64,000 nucleotides of DNA from an uncultured Fluviicola sp. (GTDB taxonomy: Bacteria > Bacteroidota > Bacteroidia > Flavobacteriales_D > Crocinitomicaceae), in assembly GCF_902168135.1 (NCBI RefSeq), contig NZ_CABHOL010000025.1, positions 1 to 64,000 on the forward strand. Reading direction: 5' to 3'. Shown piece by piece: positions 9,512-19,533 of the stretch. The translations under genes were made by a program, and so were the position numbers. Each line of letters starts with the position of its first letter. The first letter of the stretch is position 1. A model generated the notes under the pieces. That model was not told the origin of the DNA and did not search any database. It worked only from the letters and a program-made list of their open reading frames with translations.

Positions 9512-10048
9512 TTAATGAATATCTTTTTGATCTATTTCTATCACTCCTGTCTCATTCAACATCGTCATCAATTCCCCTTCCGAGAACTGACCGTTGTCTG
9601 ACAAACGCAATTCCATTACGAATTTATCATCTGTCGTACGAGGATCAGGGTTTGTTGCCGGCATTCCTGGCAATGTCTTATTCAATAATAAATAAGTGAT
9701 CGCCATTCCGTGAGCAGCACACAATACTGTAAACTCAAATGTAATCGGAATGAAAGCCAAAACGTTATCCAAATAGGTCATGCTTGGTTTACCACCGATG
9801 TTCATCGGCCAGTCATGAATCATGAAATAATTCATTCCCAAAGTTGCCAGTGCAGTACCTGTCAAACCGTATAAGAATGCCATAATACCCAAACGTGTAT
9901 GCTTAACACCGATGATCGGATCAATACCGTGAATCGGGAACGGAGAAAACACGTCAGCTACTTTAACTCCTTTAGCGACTAACTTCTTTGCACCATCTTT
10001 TAGTACATCGTCGTCGTCATACATTGCATAAATTACTTTCTCTGCCAT
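9512..10048 (-). CDS. actD: Alternative complex III subunit ActD (DUF3341)
   Basis: A protein of 178 residues of the DUF3341 family. Seen: a cytoplasmic N-terminal domain opening MAEKVIYAMYDDDDVL, the family HGIDPIIGVKHTRLG segment, and two hydrophobic helices around residues 53-76 and 92-120. In the known complex ActD is a two-helix structural subunit without cofactors. It starts 9 bases after the actC stop, consistent with coupled translation in the operon. Confidence 0.93.
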   Translation of the reverse strand: MAEKVIYAMYDDDDVLKDGAKKLVAKGVKVADVFSPFPIHGIDPIIGVKHTRLGIMAFLYGLTGTALATLGMNYFMIHDWPMNIGGKPSMTYLDNVLAFIPITFEFTVLCAAHGMAITYLLLNKTLPGMPATNPDPRTTDDKFVMELRLSDNGQFSEGELMTMLNETGVIEIDQKDIH

Positions 10049-10057
10049 GTTTCTCTA

Positions 10058-11503
10058 TTAATGATTATGAGTATCGTGATCATCGTGTCCGTGACTACCA
10101 TGACCGTTTTTTGCAAAATAAGGGTGAACCGGAGCGGTATCGTTCTTATAAGATTCACCGGATGATTTCAAGATTGTTTTCAATTCGTTCAACGCCAATA
10201 CCGGGAAGAAACGAGCGAACAACAAGAAGAATACGAAGAATAAACCGATCGTTCCTACATATACACCTAAGTCGATGTGACTCGGGTAGTGCATAGACCA
10301 GGAAGAAGGTAAGTAATCGCGGTGGATGGAAGTAACGATAATTACGTAACGCTCAAACCACATACCGATGTTTACAACAATCGAGATGATGAATGTAAAC
10401 AATAAACTTCTGCGTAATTTTTTGAACCACATCAACTGTGGAGAAACCACGTTACATGTCATCATCGCCCAGTAAGCCCACCAGTATGGTCCCGTTGCTC
10501 TGTTGAAGAATGCGTATGCTTCGTATTCAACACCTGAGTACCAGGAAATAAATAACTCGGTGATATATGCCGTACCTACGATCGAACCTGTAACCATGAT
10601 TACGATGTTCATATACTCTACGTGCTTCGTGTGGATGTAAGCTTCCAATTTCATCGCCTTACGCATCACCAAAAGAAGCGTTTGTACCATCGCGAATCCG
10701 GAGAATACCGCTCCCGCAACGAAGTACGGAGGGAAGATAGTGGTATGCCATCCCGGAATAACCGATGTAGCAAAGTCAAAGGATACAATCGAGTGAACCG
10801 AGAATACAAGTGGTGTAGCAACACCTGCAAGTACCAGGGAAACCAATTCGAAACGGTTCCAGTGCTTAGCACGTCCTGACCAACCGAAAGAAAGGATTGA
10901 ATACATTTTCTTTGGAATCGGCTTCTTAACACGGTCACGGATCGTAGCGAAATCAGGTATCAAACCGATATACCAGAAAACCAGTGATACGGAAAGATAC
11001 GTAGAGATCGCAAATACGTCCCATAATAGCGGTGAGTTGAAGTTAACCCATAATGAACCGAAATGGTTTGGCAATGGAAGAGTCCAGTAACCTACCCATA
11101 AACGACCCATGTGGATCAGCGGGAACAAACCTGCCATGAATACCGCGAAGATTGTCATCGCCTCAGCAGAACGGTTAATCGCCATTCTCCATTTTTGACG
11201 GAACAATAACAATACGGCTGAGATCAGGGTTCCGGCGTGACCGATACCTACCCACCAAACGAAGTTGGTAATATCCCAAGCCCAACCAATGGTCTTGTTA
11301 AGACCCCAAACTCCGATACCTGTTCCTAACAAGTAAAAGATACATCCTACTCCGTATAATCCGATAACTAAAGCGATACCGAATAAAATGTACCACATGC
11401 GCGGTGCTTTATCCTCAATCGGTTTACATACGTCCTCGGTAATCTCGTGATACGTTTTGTGACCTAATATGAGGGGTTCACGAATTGCAGCTTCCTTATG
11501 CAT
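10058..11503 (-). CDS. actC: Alternative complex III quinol-oxidising subunit ActC (NrfD-like)
   Basis: A membrane protein of 481 residues in the NrfD/PsrC family with about ten helices; it holds the quinol site next to the iron-sulfur chain of ActB. Seen: GHAGTLISAVLLLFRQKWR and FPLIHMGRLWVGYW, which carry conserved histidines of the quinol region, plus a histidine-rich C-terminal tail (GHGSHGHDDHDTHNH). Paralogous to ActF. It lies 20 bases after actB and 9 before actD. Confidence 0.95.
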   Translation of the reverse strand: MHKEAAIREPLILGHKTYHEITEDVCKPIEDKAPRMWYILFGIALVIGLYGVGCIFYLLGTGIGVWGLNKTIGWAWDITNFVWWVGIGHAGTLISAVLLLFRQKWRMAINRSAEAMTIFAVFMAGLFPLIHMGRLWVGYWTLPLPNHFGSLWVNFNSPLLWDVFAISTYLSVSLVFWYIGLIPDFATIRDRVKKPIPKKMYSILSFGWSGRAKHWNRFELVSLVLAGVATPLVFSVHSIVSFDFATSVIPGWHTTIFPPYFVAGAVFSGFAMVQTLLLVMRKAMKLEAYIHTKHVEYMNIVIMVTGSIVGTAYITELFISWYSGVEYEAYAFFNRATGPYWWAYWAMMTCNVVSPQLMWFKKLRRSLLFTFIISIVVNIGMWFERYVIIVTSIHRDYLPSSWSMHYPSHIDLGVYVGTIGLFFVFFLLFARFFPVLALNELKTILKSSGESYKNDTAPVHPYFAKNGHGSHGHDDHDTHNH

Positions 11504-11523
11504 TAGACTTTAATTTTAAGCAA

Positions 11524-14500
11524 TTAATGATTTGACTTACTTTCATGTTTTCCAGCGTGGTGTCCACCATGGTGAGCAGCAGCTTCTTCTTTCTTAGCTT
11601 CTGCAACCAATCTGTCCAATTCCGTATTGTCGTTGTTACGAACTTTAACCTGGTACCAAACATTCGGCTTCACTCCTACTTCTTCCAAAGCCTGGTATGA
11701 ACGCTTATCTCCCGATACTTTGCGGATCTTAGAGTTGACATCATTCCAGTCACCGAATACGATTGCTCCTGCAGGACACGCATCTGAACAAGCAGATTCG
11801 AAGTCGCTGTCCTGAACCGTACGGTTTTGAACTTTAGCTTCTAGTTTTACAGATTGGATCTTCTGAACACAGAATGAACACTTCTCCATCACACCACGTG
11901 TACGAACTGTAACGTCAGGGTTCAATACCATACGTCCTAAATCGTCCTGAGCAGGGTTGATCTCTGTAAATTTCTTATAAGATGGGTAGTTAAACCAGTT
12001 GAAACGACGAACCTTGTAAGGACAGTTGTTAGCACAGTAACGAGTACCGATACAACGGTTATAAGTCATTTGGTTTAATCCTTCATTTGAGTGTGTTGTT
12101 GCAGCAACCGGACAAACCGTTTCACACGGAGCGTGGTTACACTGCTGACACATCATCGGCATGTGAACTACAGCCGGGTTTGCAGTAGGGATTTCAGATT
12201 CTACGTAATCCAAATGTCCAAGAACAGGATCTTTACGTGTTCCTACTGCTGCTTCTTCGCTGGATGCAAAGTAACGATCGATACGCAACCAGTGCATTTC
12301 ACGACCTCTGCGTACTTCGTCTTTTCCAACTACAGGAATATTGTTTTCAGCCTGGCAAGCAATGATACAAACACCACAACCAAAACACTGGTTCAAGTCG
12401 ATTGTCATTCCCCAACGGTGACCGATATTTTCTACCGGATGTGCATCCCATAAATCGAATTCAGAGATCGGAACTTCACCTTCATGCGTATGTAACACGT
12501 GCTTGTGGTTGTAAGCTCCCGGCTCTTCATTTTGGTAAATATCCAAAGTTGTTTCTCTAACGATAGAGTTACGGGACATTACCGTATGGTGAATTTGCGT
12601 TGCTGCGATCGGATAAAGGTCGTTTCCTGCTTTTGCAATGGAACCAACTACGTTGTTTTGGTAAGTTCCATTCTCCCATGTAAGGAAACGGAATGCATTT
12701 TTACCAACTGATACGCGGTTACCTTTAGCATCTGTTTCGAAACCTCCGTATTGCTTTGTTACGAATGCCGCGTTACCGATGTTTTCGTTTCCTTCTCCAC
12801 GTCCGTATCCAAGAGCGATACCGATAGTACCCGCAGCTTGCCCCGGTGAAGGATAAACAGGAAGTGTGATTGATTCACCACCAACTTTTACAGTTGCCAT
12901 GTTCAATCCGTTCTCCTGGTCGAAAGTTGTTGCGTAACCTTCTTTTCTCATTGTCTCAGGCGACATGGTGATGTAGTTATCCCAAGTCACTTTGGAAATC
13001 GGGTCCGGCATCTCTTGCAACCATGGGTTACCAGCCATATCTCCGTTTCCGATACCTGCTTTTTGGTACAATACAACTTCAAGAGAACCAGATTTAGGTA
13101 ATTTACCTGCCACTTTACCCATAGCAGCGTCATTGAACGCTACAGGAGCACCCGGCATTACGAAATCTTCGTTACAGCTATTGTGAATAGCCATTTCCCA
13201 GTACGTATTGAAATCCGTGTATTTTGTCTGCATTGGGAAACCATACATTTCCCAATTCTTTTGAATGTATTCGTATGCTACACGTGAATCTTTTCCTCCA
13301 CGATTTTTCTTTCCTGCCCAAACCAATAGAGACTCCATCGCTGAAGCTGTATCGAATAACGGACGGATTGTAGGCTGTGCGATTGCATAATGACCTGCTT
13401 TCGGATTGTAATCCATCCATGACTCTAATGCATGGTGGTCAGGAGCAATGTATGTACATTTTGTAGCTGTTTCATCTCCGTATCCGGATAATGAAAGGCT
13501 TAGTTTTACATTTTCAAGTGCCGCTGCAAACGCTTTACCATTCGGTAAGTTGTAAACAGGGTTTGTTCCTAAGAAGAATACCGCATCCGGTCCTTTTCCT
13601 GCGATAACATCAGAAACCAATTTCTGCATTTTCGCATCTTCTGATTGGAACATTTGTAATTGTTTATCGAAAAGGATTGTTTTTCCGTAAGCTCCCAATA
13701 CGCTGTTCAGTTTGTTAGTCAAGATCTGAATCGCTTTGTTATTGGAACCGGAAACAACCACTGACATACCTTTGGATGCCTTCAATGCTTTTACAGCCTG
13801 ATCAGCAACCGCTTGTGCTTCTTTCGGAAGAGCAGAAGAAACTCCTGCATTCACCCCGAATTTACCAAGGATATAAGCCAATACATTTGCCTGCTCACTA
13901 GGCTTGATCATTCCGCGGTAATCTGCGTTTGAACCTGTGATAGACATTGTTGATTCGAACTGGAAGTGTTTGCTCATCCATTCTCCATCCGGGTTACGGC
14001 GTTTTCCGTAATCAGCAGAGAAAGCATTTCCAAGCAACCAGGTTGACAAGAAGTCTGCACCAATACTAACGATTGTTTTAGCCTGTGTGAAATCATAATC
14101 AGGAATAGCACGCATTCCGAATGACTCCAGGTTAGCCTCACGCATTCCGGCGTAAGAAATTGCGTCGTATTGGATAAAGTTAAAGTTCGGGTGAACAGTT
14201 GCCATTCCATTTGCATCTTTCACTTCTCCGTAGATGCTTGTAGACAAGTCTACGATTGCACCTTGCATAGAAGGAGAAATTACCGAATTTGCAACGAAAG
14301 CAACTTTACCGTTTGATTTCTTGATATCAGCCAATGCAGCTTTTACAGCTCCATCCAACTTATCCCATGAAATATCTTTTCCACCTTTAGCCTGTGCTGT
14401 TTTTAAACGAGCATTATCGTAAAGAGAAAGAACGGATGAAACGATCTGAGGAGTCAGAGCTCCCTGCGTAAATCCGAAATCACGGTTTCCTTTAATATAA

Positions 14501-14850
14501 ATAGGTCGACCTTCACGTGTTTTAACAACAATACTTGCGTAAGCATTTCCATCGTAATACGTGGAAGCATACCAGGTTGCAACACCCGGTGTTACGTTTT
14601 CCGGTTTAACAACGTAAGGAATAGCTTTTGTAACCGGCGCTTCACATGCAGCAACTGTAGCAGCTGCGACACTGAATCCTAAGAATTTCAAGAAGTCACG
14701 ACGTGCCGTAGATGTTTCAGCAAGTTGATCATCACCTAAGAATTCGTCAACAGAAACAGACGGAGAAAACTCCTGGTCTCTTGACTCAATGAATGCTGGC
14801 GTTTCATGCAATTCATCAAGACCTTTCCAATATTTTTTTGACATAGCCAT
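11524..14850 (-). CDS. actB: Alternative complex III iron-sulfur subunit ActB
   Basis: A fusion protein of 1,108 residues. The N-terminal part is related to molybdopterin oxidoreductases but is not expected to bind the cofactor; the C-terminal part is a four-cluster ferredoxin domain. Seen: a twin-arginine-like motif RRDFLKFLGF near residue 50, followed by a lipobox-like VAACEAP. Cluster ligands appear in CFGCGVCIIACQAENN, CQQCNHAPCETVCPVAA, CIGTRYCANNCPY and CSFCVQK...CSDACPAGAIVFGD. Export by Tat as a lipidated protein is inferred. The N-terminal half carries no obvious Mo-ligating Cys, SeCys or Ser motif. It lies 27 bases after actA, and the C-terminus is His-rich. Confidence 0.95.
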   Translation of the reverse strand: MAMSKKYWKGLDELHETPAFIESRDQEFSPSVSVDEFLGDDQLAETSTARRDFLKFLGFSVAAATVAACEAPVTKAIPYVVKPENVTPGVATWYASTYYDGNAYASIVVKTREGRPIYIKGNRDFGFTQGALTPQIVSSVLSLYDNARLKTAQAKGGKDISWDKLDGAVKAALADIKKSNGKVAFVANSVISPSMQGAIVDLSTSIYGEVKDANGMATVHPNFNFIQYDAISYAGMREANLESFGMRAIPDYDFTQAKTIVSIGADFLSTWLLGNAFSADYGKRRNPDGEWMSKHFQFESTMSITGSNADYRGMIKPSEQANVLAYILGKFGVNAGVSSALPKEAQAVADQAVKALKASKGMSVVVSGSNNKAIQILTNKLNSVLGAYGKTILFDKQLQMFQSEDAKMQKLVSDVIAGKGPDAVFFLGTNPVYNLPNGKAFAAALENVKLSLSLSGYGDETATKCTYIAPDHHALESWMDYNPKAGHYAIAQPTIRPLFDTASAMESLLVWAGKKNRGGKDSRVAYEYIQKNWEMYGFPMQTKYTDFNTYWEMAIHNSCNEDFVMPGAPVAFNDAAMGKVAGKLPKSGSLEVVLYQKAGIGNGDMAGNPWLQEMPDPISKVTWDNYITMSPETMRKEGYATTFDQENGLNMATVKVGGESITLPVYPSPGQAAGTIGIALGYGRGEGNENIGNAAFVTKQYGGFETDAKGNRVSVGKNAFRFLTWENGTYQNNVVGSIAKAGNDLYPIAATQIHHTVMSRNSIVRETTLDIYQNEEPGAYNHKHVLHTHEGEVPISEFDLWDAHPVENIGHRWGMTIDLNQCFGCGVCIIACQAENNIPVVGKDEVRRGREMHWLRIDRYFASSEEAAVGTRKDPVLGHLDYVESEIPTANPAVVHMPMMCQQCNHAPCETVCPVAATTHSNEGLNQMTYNRCIGTRYCANNCPYKVRRFNWFNYPSYKKFTEINPAQDDLGRMVLNPDVTVRTRGVMEKCSFCVQKIQSVKLEAKVQNRTVQDSDFESACSDACPAGAIVFGDWNDVNSKIRKVSGDKRSYQALEEVGVKPNVWYQVKVRNNDNTELDRLVAEAKKEEAAAHHGGHHAGKHESKSNH

Positions 14851-14877
14851 AATCTTTGTTCTACTGTTCTGGATTGA

Positions 14878-16215
14878 TTAATAGTGACATTTAGCACATT
14901 CCCAACCACCTAATTCTTTAACCGTTATTTTCTTGTCCTCAAGGAACTTGTTGTATAATTTTCTGTCTTTTAACAAACGGTTATGTATTTCATTGTAATA
15001 ATTGCTTCCTTTTGAATCCAATGACCCTGAAGAAATTTCTTTCTCAGCGTGACATTCGATACACCATCCCATTGTCAAAGTTGCTTTTGTCAACGGAACG
15101 TTACCTTCGATCTTGTTCAATTCGGAAACCGGCTGAACTTTAGCAGTTTCATTCATTTTTGTCATATCACCGTGACACTGCTTACAATCTACCTGTCCTG
15201 CAACTACGTGCTGCTGGTGGTTGAAGTAAACGTGATCAGGTAAAACGTGAACTTTGTTCCAGATAATCTCTTTTGTTTTCCCGGAGTACTTCTGAGTTGC
15301 AGGATCGTAACCGGCAGCAGCATAAATCTTAGCGATTTTCTCTTGTTGTTCCGGAGTATTTCCATTGATCTGCTTGTGACAGTTCATACAAACGTTCACC
15401 GTTGGAATACCTGCCGTTTTTCCGTTATCAGCAGAGTTGTGACAATACTTACAATCAATCCCGTTCTTTCCTGCGTGGATATCATGCGGGAATTCGATCG
15501 GCTGTGATGGCTGATAATCCTCCAATACTCCAATTGAATAAAGGGAAAGGAATAATGAAACAATCAAAGACATTACGATCACTAATCCTCCAAGACCAAC
15601 ATAACGCTTGTATTTCCAAGCCCACGCCTTGAACTCCTGTCCGAATGAAAGCTCATCGTTCACAGCGTGACCTTCATGTTCTCTTGTTGCATTTCTCAAC
15701 TGACGACGAACACCGCCAACAGCCATAATAATTACAGCAAAGACAACACCCATCAGGATCCAAACCCATGAAAGTCCGTCCTCTTCTACTTCTCCGACAG
15801 CACCTGCACCCGCACCAGCATCTCCTGTCGCAACAGCAGCAGCCGGATCAGGCTGTTCGTCAACCCAATTAAAGATTGCATCAATTTCTTCGGTTTTTCC
15901 AGCCAAATCCGGGAATGTGTTCATTGCCGTTGACTTTAAACCAGAAACTTTTTTCGCATACGGATCCGCAGCAGCAGCAGCATTCCAGTTCGCCACCCAC
16001 AAATAGATAGATCCTTCTTTCGCACCTTCTGAAGCCCATTTTTCACGGACTTTAAAAAGTTTCGGACCTGTACCATCTTTGTGTGGAGAGTGACATGTAG
16101 CGCACTTCGCCTTAAATAACGCTCCGCCATCAACCTGAGCGAAACTATCAAATGCACCAACAACAAATACTGTCGAAAGCGCACCGATACACCATTGTTT
16201 TATACTTCTAAACAT
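14878..16215 (-). CDS. actA: Alternative complex III multiheme cytochrome c ActA
   Basis: A protein of 445 residues opening the respiratory operon. Six CxxCH heme motifs are visible: CATCH near residue 38 in an N-terminal cytochrome-c-like domain, then CKYCH, CMNCH, CKQCH, CIECH and CAKCH in the C-terminal part. A signal peptide (residues 1-26) and two hydrophobic helices (about 150-167 and 195-216) separate the single-heme domain from the five-heme domain. The five-heme part matches the described ActA of Rhodothermus marinus; the extra domain makes this a six-heme protein. It forms the periplasmic electron wire with ActB and ActE. Confidence 0.94.
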   Translation of the reverse strand: MFRSIKQWCIGALSTVFVVGAFDSFAQVDGGALFKAKCATCHSPHKDGTGPKLFKVREKWASEGAKEGSIYLWVANWNAAAAADPYAKKVSGLKSTAMNTFPDLAGKTEEIDAIFNWVDEQPDPAAAVATGDAGAGAGAVGEVEEDGLSWVWILMGVVFAVIIMAVGGVRRQLRNATREHEGHAVNDELSFGQEFKAWAWKYKRYVGLGGLVIVMSLIVSLFLSLYSIGVLEDYQPSQPIEFPHDIHAGKNGIDCKYCHNSADNGKTAGIPTVNVCMNCHKQINGNTPEQQEKIAKIYAAAGYDPATQKYSGKTKEIIWNKVHVLPDHVYFNHQQHVVAGQVDCKQCHGDMTKMNETAKVQPVSELNKIEGNVPLTKATLTMGWCIECHAEKEISSGSLDSKGSNYYNEIHNRLLKDRKLYNKFLEDKKITVKELGGWECAKCHY

Positions 16216-16538
16216 CTGATTATTAGATATTTTTGTTTCTAAAATAAGTTGTCAACCCTATGTTAACACAGCAATTGACGATGGCAAATTTAGAAGAATA
16301 AGGGGTTTCTGTGACAGTTTTATGACAATTTCTGCACCCGTTTTTTTAATTTAAAATGATTCTAAATAACTCGATTCTTTCACATTTCTTAACAATCCCC
16401 TAATTTGCTACAACTTACGTTCTTTTATGGGGTTTCAGACCCGGTTTTTTGGCATGATTTTTTTCAATGAAATCAGCAAATACAGAATGAATCGAGTACC
16501 TAAAAAAAATCGGTTAACTTTGTCAAAAGCTCCCGGAT
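16216..16538. promoter_or_regulatory. Divergent intergenic region between actA and the SPOR-like gene
   Basis: This 323-base AT-rich region has no gene. On the minus strand TAAATTTG (16285-16292) is a candidate -7 box for actA, giving a leader of about 65 bases, but no clear -33 box lies at the right distance. On the plus strand TAACTTTG (16515-16522) is a candidate -7 box 16 bases before the ATG at 16539. Confidence 0.4.
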
Positions 16539-16919
16539 ATGAAAAAATTGATTTTGGTAACAGCTCTTACTGGTATTTCTTACTTTGGAAATGCACAGGT
16601 AACTATTGTAAAGGACAGTAGAATCGATGATTTGGTGCATGCTCAAAGTCAGGGATCTTCCTCTGAAATCATCGGATACCGTTTGCAATTGACATTTGAT
16701 TCCAGCAAGTCGGTTATTGATGATTCCCGATCACGTTTTTCAGCACAATTTCCCAAAGTGGACACTTATGTAGAATTCGTTGCTCCGCATTATTTTTTAA
16801 AAGTAGGTGATTTCAGAACGCAGCTGGAAGCCGAGAAGGTTAAAACTGCTACTGCCGCACAATTTCCTACCGGCTTTATCGTGAAAGAGAAGATTAATTT
16901 GCCCAGAATCGATCAATAA
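16539..16919 (+). CDS. Secreted SPOR-domain-like protein
   Basis: A protein of 126 residues with a signal peptide (MKKLILVTALTGISYFGNAQ). The rest resembles a single SPOR repeat: GYRLQLTFDS at the start and HYFLKVGDFRTQLEAEKVK at the end match the two beta-strand/helix signatures of that fold, which usually binds glycan strands stripped of stem peptides at division sites. Unlike classical SPOR proteins it has no membrane anchor, so it would be free in the periplasm. Small SPOR-only proteins are common in Flavobacteriales. Stand-alone gene; its 3' end converges with the flavoprotein gene. Confidence 0.72.
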   Translation: MKKLILVTALTGISYFGNAQVTIVKDSRIDDLVHAQSQGSSSEIIGYRLQLTFDSSKSVIDDSRSRFSAQFPKVDTYVEFVAPHYFLKVGDFRTQLEAEKVKTATAAQFPTGFIVKEKINLPRIDQ

Positions 16920-16939
16920 TTATCAATTATGAATTAGAT

Positions 16940-16968
16940 AATTATCAAGAAGAACAACCTTGATAATT
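16940..16968. terminator. AT-rich hairpin between convergent genes
   Basis: AATTATCAAG and CTTGATAATT form a perfect 10-bp stem around a 9-base loop, between the SPOR-like gene and the flavoprotein gene. Several further copies of ATTATCAA/TTGATAAT flank it. There is no strong U-tract. Confidence 0.4.
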
Positions 16969-16997
16969 GATCATTCAAAAATTGATAATTTCCCAAA

Positions 16998-18167
16998 TCA
17001 TTCTGCGAGCAGGCGATTTCGTATAGTTTTACCAGAAATGCATCCGCTCGAAACGCATCCCTGGATTAAATAACCGCCTGTAGGTGCATCCCAATCAATC
17101 ATCTCACCTGCAACAAATACATTTGGAAATTTATTCAACTCACCCGATTCCGAGATTTCAGCATCCGAAACACCTCCGGCACAGGAAATGACTTCTTCAA
17201 TGGGGCGAAAACCCTTAATTCCTATAGAAAACTCTTTGATTGCCTTCGCCAGTTCTTTAGGATCCAAAAACCGCTGTTTTGAAACAAAATTCCTGATCCA
17301 AAAAATGGCTACTTCGCCTAATTTCAGTTCTTTCAGCCCTTGTGACGGATTTTTTGCCTTTTTCAGCACCTCAAACACCTTTTGCTGTGTCATCTGAGGT
17401 TTCAGATCTACATTGAAAAACGGTTTTTCCATTTTTCGCAATGCTCCATTGATCGCATAAGCCGGTTTTCCTTCCAAACCATAGCTTGTGCAGACCAAAT
17501 CTCCGGAACAACTTTGGTCTCCTGCAGAAACCCGGATATTTTTCAGGATTTTCCCTTCCAAATCTCCCAACCAGTTCTCATAAAGAACCAATCCTGAATT
17601 GCTTGATTGAAAAGGATTCAACACAATTCCTTTCTGTTCAAAAACAGCTGTCCAAAATCCGTCAGAACCGGTAACCGGCCAGGATTTCCCTCCCAGTGCC
17701 AATACCAGGTAATCGAAATCGATTTTTTCCAGCTTTCCGTCCCGTTCTACCTCCACTTGCTTTTCATCGAAGTCAACAAAGCGGGTGTTTAGTATAAACT
17801 GAATTCTCGGTTCCAAAAGCTGTTTCCAGGCATTCAGCACCTGTATCGGTTTAATGGCATCCTCCGGAAAGATTTTCCCGGAAGAACCAACCTTGGTCTC
17901 AATGCCGATCTGTTTCAGGAACTTGATCCAATCCTTATTCGAAAACTGTTTGACAGCCTGCTTAATCCAATCGGAATCATACTTTTCCCGGAATTCACTT
18001 TGCGTTTCAGAATGTGTGAGATTAAACCCACCATCTCCGGCAACCAGGAATTTACGTCCTACACTTGCTTTTTGGTCCAACAGCAAGATTTCACAATCAC
18101 TTTTCAGTAATTGCGTTGCAGCCATTAATCCGGCGGGACCTCCGCCAATGATTATTACGCGTTTCAA
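16998..18167 (-). CDS. FAD-dependent oxidoreductase, HI0933/YhiN-like family
   Basis: A protein of 389 residues. Seen: a Rossmann dinucleotide motif VIIIGGGPAGLMAA at residues 4-17, the VGRKFLVAGDGGFNLTHSE segment typical of the HI0933/BaiN flavoproteins (around residues 37-55), LALGGKSWPVTGSDGF, and the C-terminal FAD signature FVAGEMIDWDAPTGGYLIQG. It resembles the PP_4765-like subgroup rather than characterised BaiN; the substrate is unknown. The start codon follows the purT stop by one base, so the two are co-transcribed, but a functional link to purine synthesis is not established. Confidence 0.85.
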   Translation of the reverse strand: MKRVIIIGGGPAGLMAATQLLKSDCEILLLDQKASVGRKFLVAGDGGFNLTHSETQSEFREKYDSDWIKQAVKQFSNKDWIKFLKQIGIETKVGSSGKIFPEDAIKPIQVLNAWKQLLEPRIQFILNTRFVDFDEKQVEVERDGKLEKIDFDYLVLALGGKSWPVTGSDGFWTAVFEQKGIVLNPFQSSNSGLVLYENWLGDLEGKILKNIRVSAGDQSCSGDLVCTSYGLEGKPAYAINGALRKMEKPFFNVDLKPQMTQQKVFEVLKKAKNPSQGLKELKLGEVAIFWIRNFVSKQRFLDPKELAKAIKEFSIGIKGFRPIEEVISCAGGVSDAEISESGELNKFPNVFVAGEMIDWDAPTGGYLIQGCVSSGCISGKTIRNRLLAE

Positions 18168-18168
18168 A

Positions 18169-19335
18169 TCAGCGGTAGTTAATCGTAATTTTCTTAGCCA
18201 ATTCCTTTGCTTTATCCGTAATTTTACTCACTTCCTCATCACCGGAATACAATACCACCGCCATTCTTCGGTAAGGTCTCGTTGTTGGTTTTCCGAAAAT
18301 GCGCACATCAGAACCTTCCACTTTCAACACTTCTTCCAAACCGGAAAAAGCGGGTGCATAATCGGATTCTCTATCTGCCAGAACCACAGCACTTGCTCCG
18401 TTTTTCAAAGAAACAACCGATGGAATAGGCAAACCAAGTATAGCACGGGCATGCAGTTCAAATTCGCTGAAATTCTGAGTTCCTGCAAGCGTTACCATAC
18501 CCGTATCATGCGGACGCGGGGATAATTCGGAGAAATAGGCACCGTCTTTTGTAATAAAGAACTCTACTCCCCACAAACCTGAACCGCCAAGTGCTTTCGT
18601 TACTTTTGCGGCCATTTCCTGTGCTTCTTTCAGATGTTCCGTATGCATGGGCATTGGCTGCCAGCTTTCCTGGTAATCTCCGCGTTCCTGTCTGTGACCG
18701 ATCGGCGCGCAAAATAAAGTTTCGCCGTTATTTTGTGTTACTGTTAAAAGCGTTATCTCGTAATCAAAAGGAATAAATTCTTCCACGATTACTTCTTTCA
18801 AATCCCCCCGGGAACCTTCAATAGCATAAGTCCATGCTTTGGAGATCTCTTCTTTCGAACGGATAACAGACTGGCCTTTCCCGGAACTCGACATGAGTGG
18901 CTTTACCACACAAGGGATACCGATCTCCAAAACTGCCTGCTCGAATTCTTCACCCGTTTTGGCATACAGGTAATTAGCTGTTTTTACTCCCAGGTCTTTA
19001 GCTGCCAGATCACGGATCGCCTTGCGGTTCATCGTAAAATTAGCTGCTTTTGCAGAAGGAATCACCTGGATTCCCATTTTCTCGTATTCGTAGAAACGCT
19101 CCGTACGGATTGCTTCGATTTCCGGAACGATTAAATCGGGATTGTGCTTTGCAACAATTGCATCCAATGAAACGGCATCCAGCATATTGATCACTTCAAA
19201 GGAATCCGCCACCTGCATGGCAGGTGCGTTCTCATAGCTGTCAACAGCAATTACTGTTTGTCCCAAACGCTGCAGTGCGATTACCAGTTCTTTTCCAAGT
19301 TCACCGGAACCAAGGAGTAAAATTTTCTTTTGCAT
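18169..19335 (-). CDS. purT: Formate-dependent GAR transformylase PurT
   Basis: A protein of 388 residues from the ATG at 19335; a TTG two codons further upstream is possible but less likely. PurT is an ATP-grasp enzyme that formylates glycinamide ribonucleotide using formate and ATP, the folate-free alternative to PurN in purine synthesis. Seen: N-terminal [37 protein letters not shown], the ATP-grasp core [17 protein letters not shown], and the catalytic region [31 protein letters not shown], with the glutamate and asparagine-like metal positions. The length is normal for the family. Confidence 0.95.
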   Translation of the reverse strand: MQKKILLLGSGELGKELVIALQRLGQTVIAVDSYENAPAMQVADSFEVINMLDAVSLDAIVAKHNPDLIVPEIEAIRTERFYEYEKMGIQVIPSAKAANFTMNRKAIRDLAAKDLGVKTANYLYAKTGEEFEQAVLEIGIPCVVKPLMSSSGKGQSVIRSKEEISKAWTYAIEGSRGDLKEVIVEEFIPFDYEITLLTVTQNNGETLFCAPIGHRQERGDYQESWQPMPMHTEHLKEAQEMAAKVTKALGGSGLWGVEFFITKDGAYFSELSPRPHDTGMVTLAGTQNFSEFELHARAILGLPIPSVVSLKNGASAVVLADRESDYAPAFSGLEEVLKVEGSDVRIFGKPTTRPYRRMAVVLYSGDEEVSKITDKAKELAKKITINYR

Positions 19336-19517
19336 ATCCAAAAGTAGTATAAAGAGTTCAAAAGTTCCACCGGGTTCAATTGATTTTGAACTTTTAACCC
19401 ATTCAACTTTTGAACCTTTCGCTAAATAGAAACCAGTCTACACCACTTTTTTTTAACCATTTACTGCAAAAATTAAACAACTTCATCCGTAAAAATCACG
19501 TCATTTAGATTATTAAC

Positions 19518-19525
19518 TATATTTG
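19518..19525 (+). promoter_or_regulatory. Candidate -7 box directly before the VTC gene
   Basis: TATATTTG matches TAnnTTTG and ends 8 bases before the ATG at 19534, so the transcript would be almost leaderless. No good -33 TTTG is seen. Confidence 0.4.
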
Positions 19526-19533
19526 AATTAATC

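Noticed and set aside
17854-18525. 223-codon open frame on the plus strand
   Set aside because: It lies across the antisense of the flavoprotein and purT genes and has no recognisable domain or start context.
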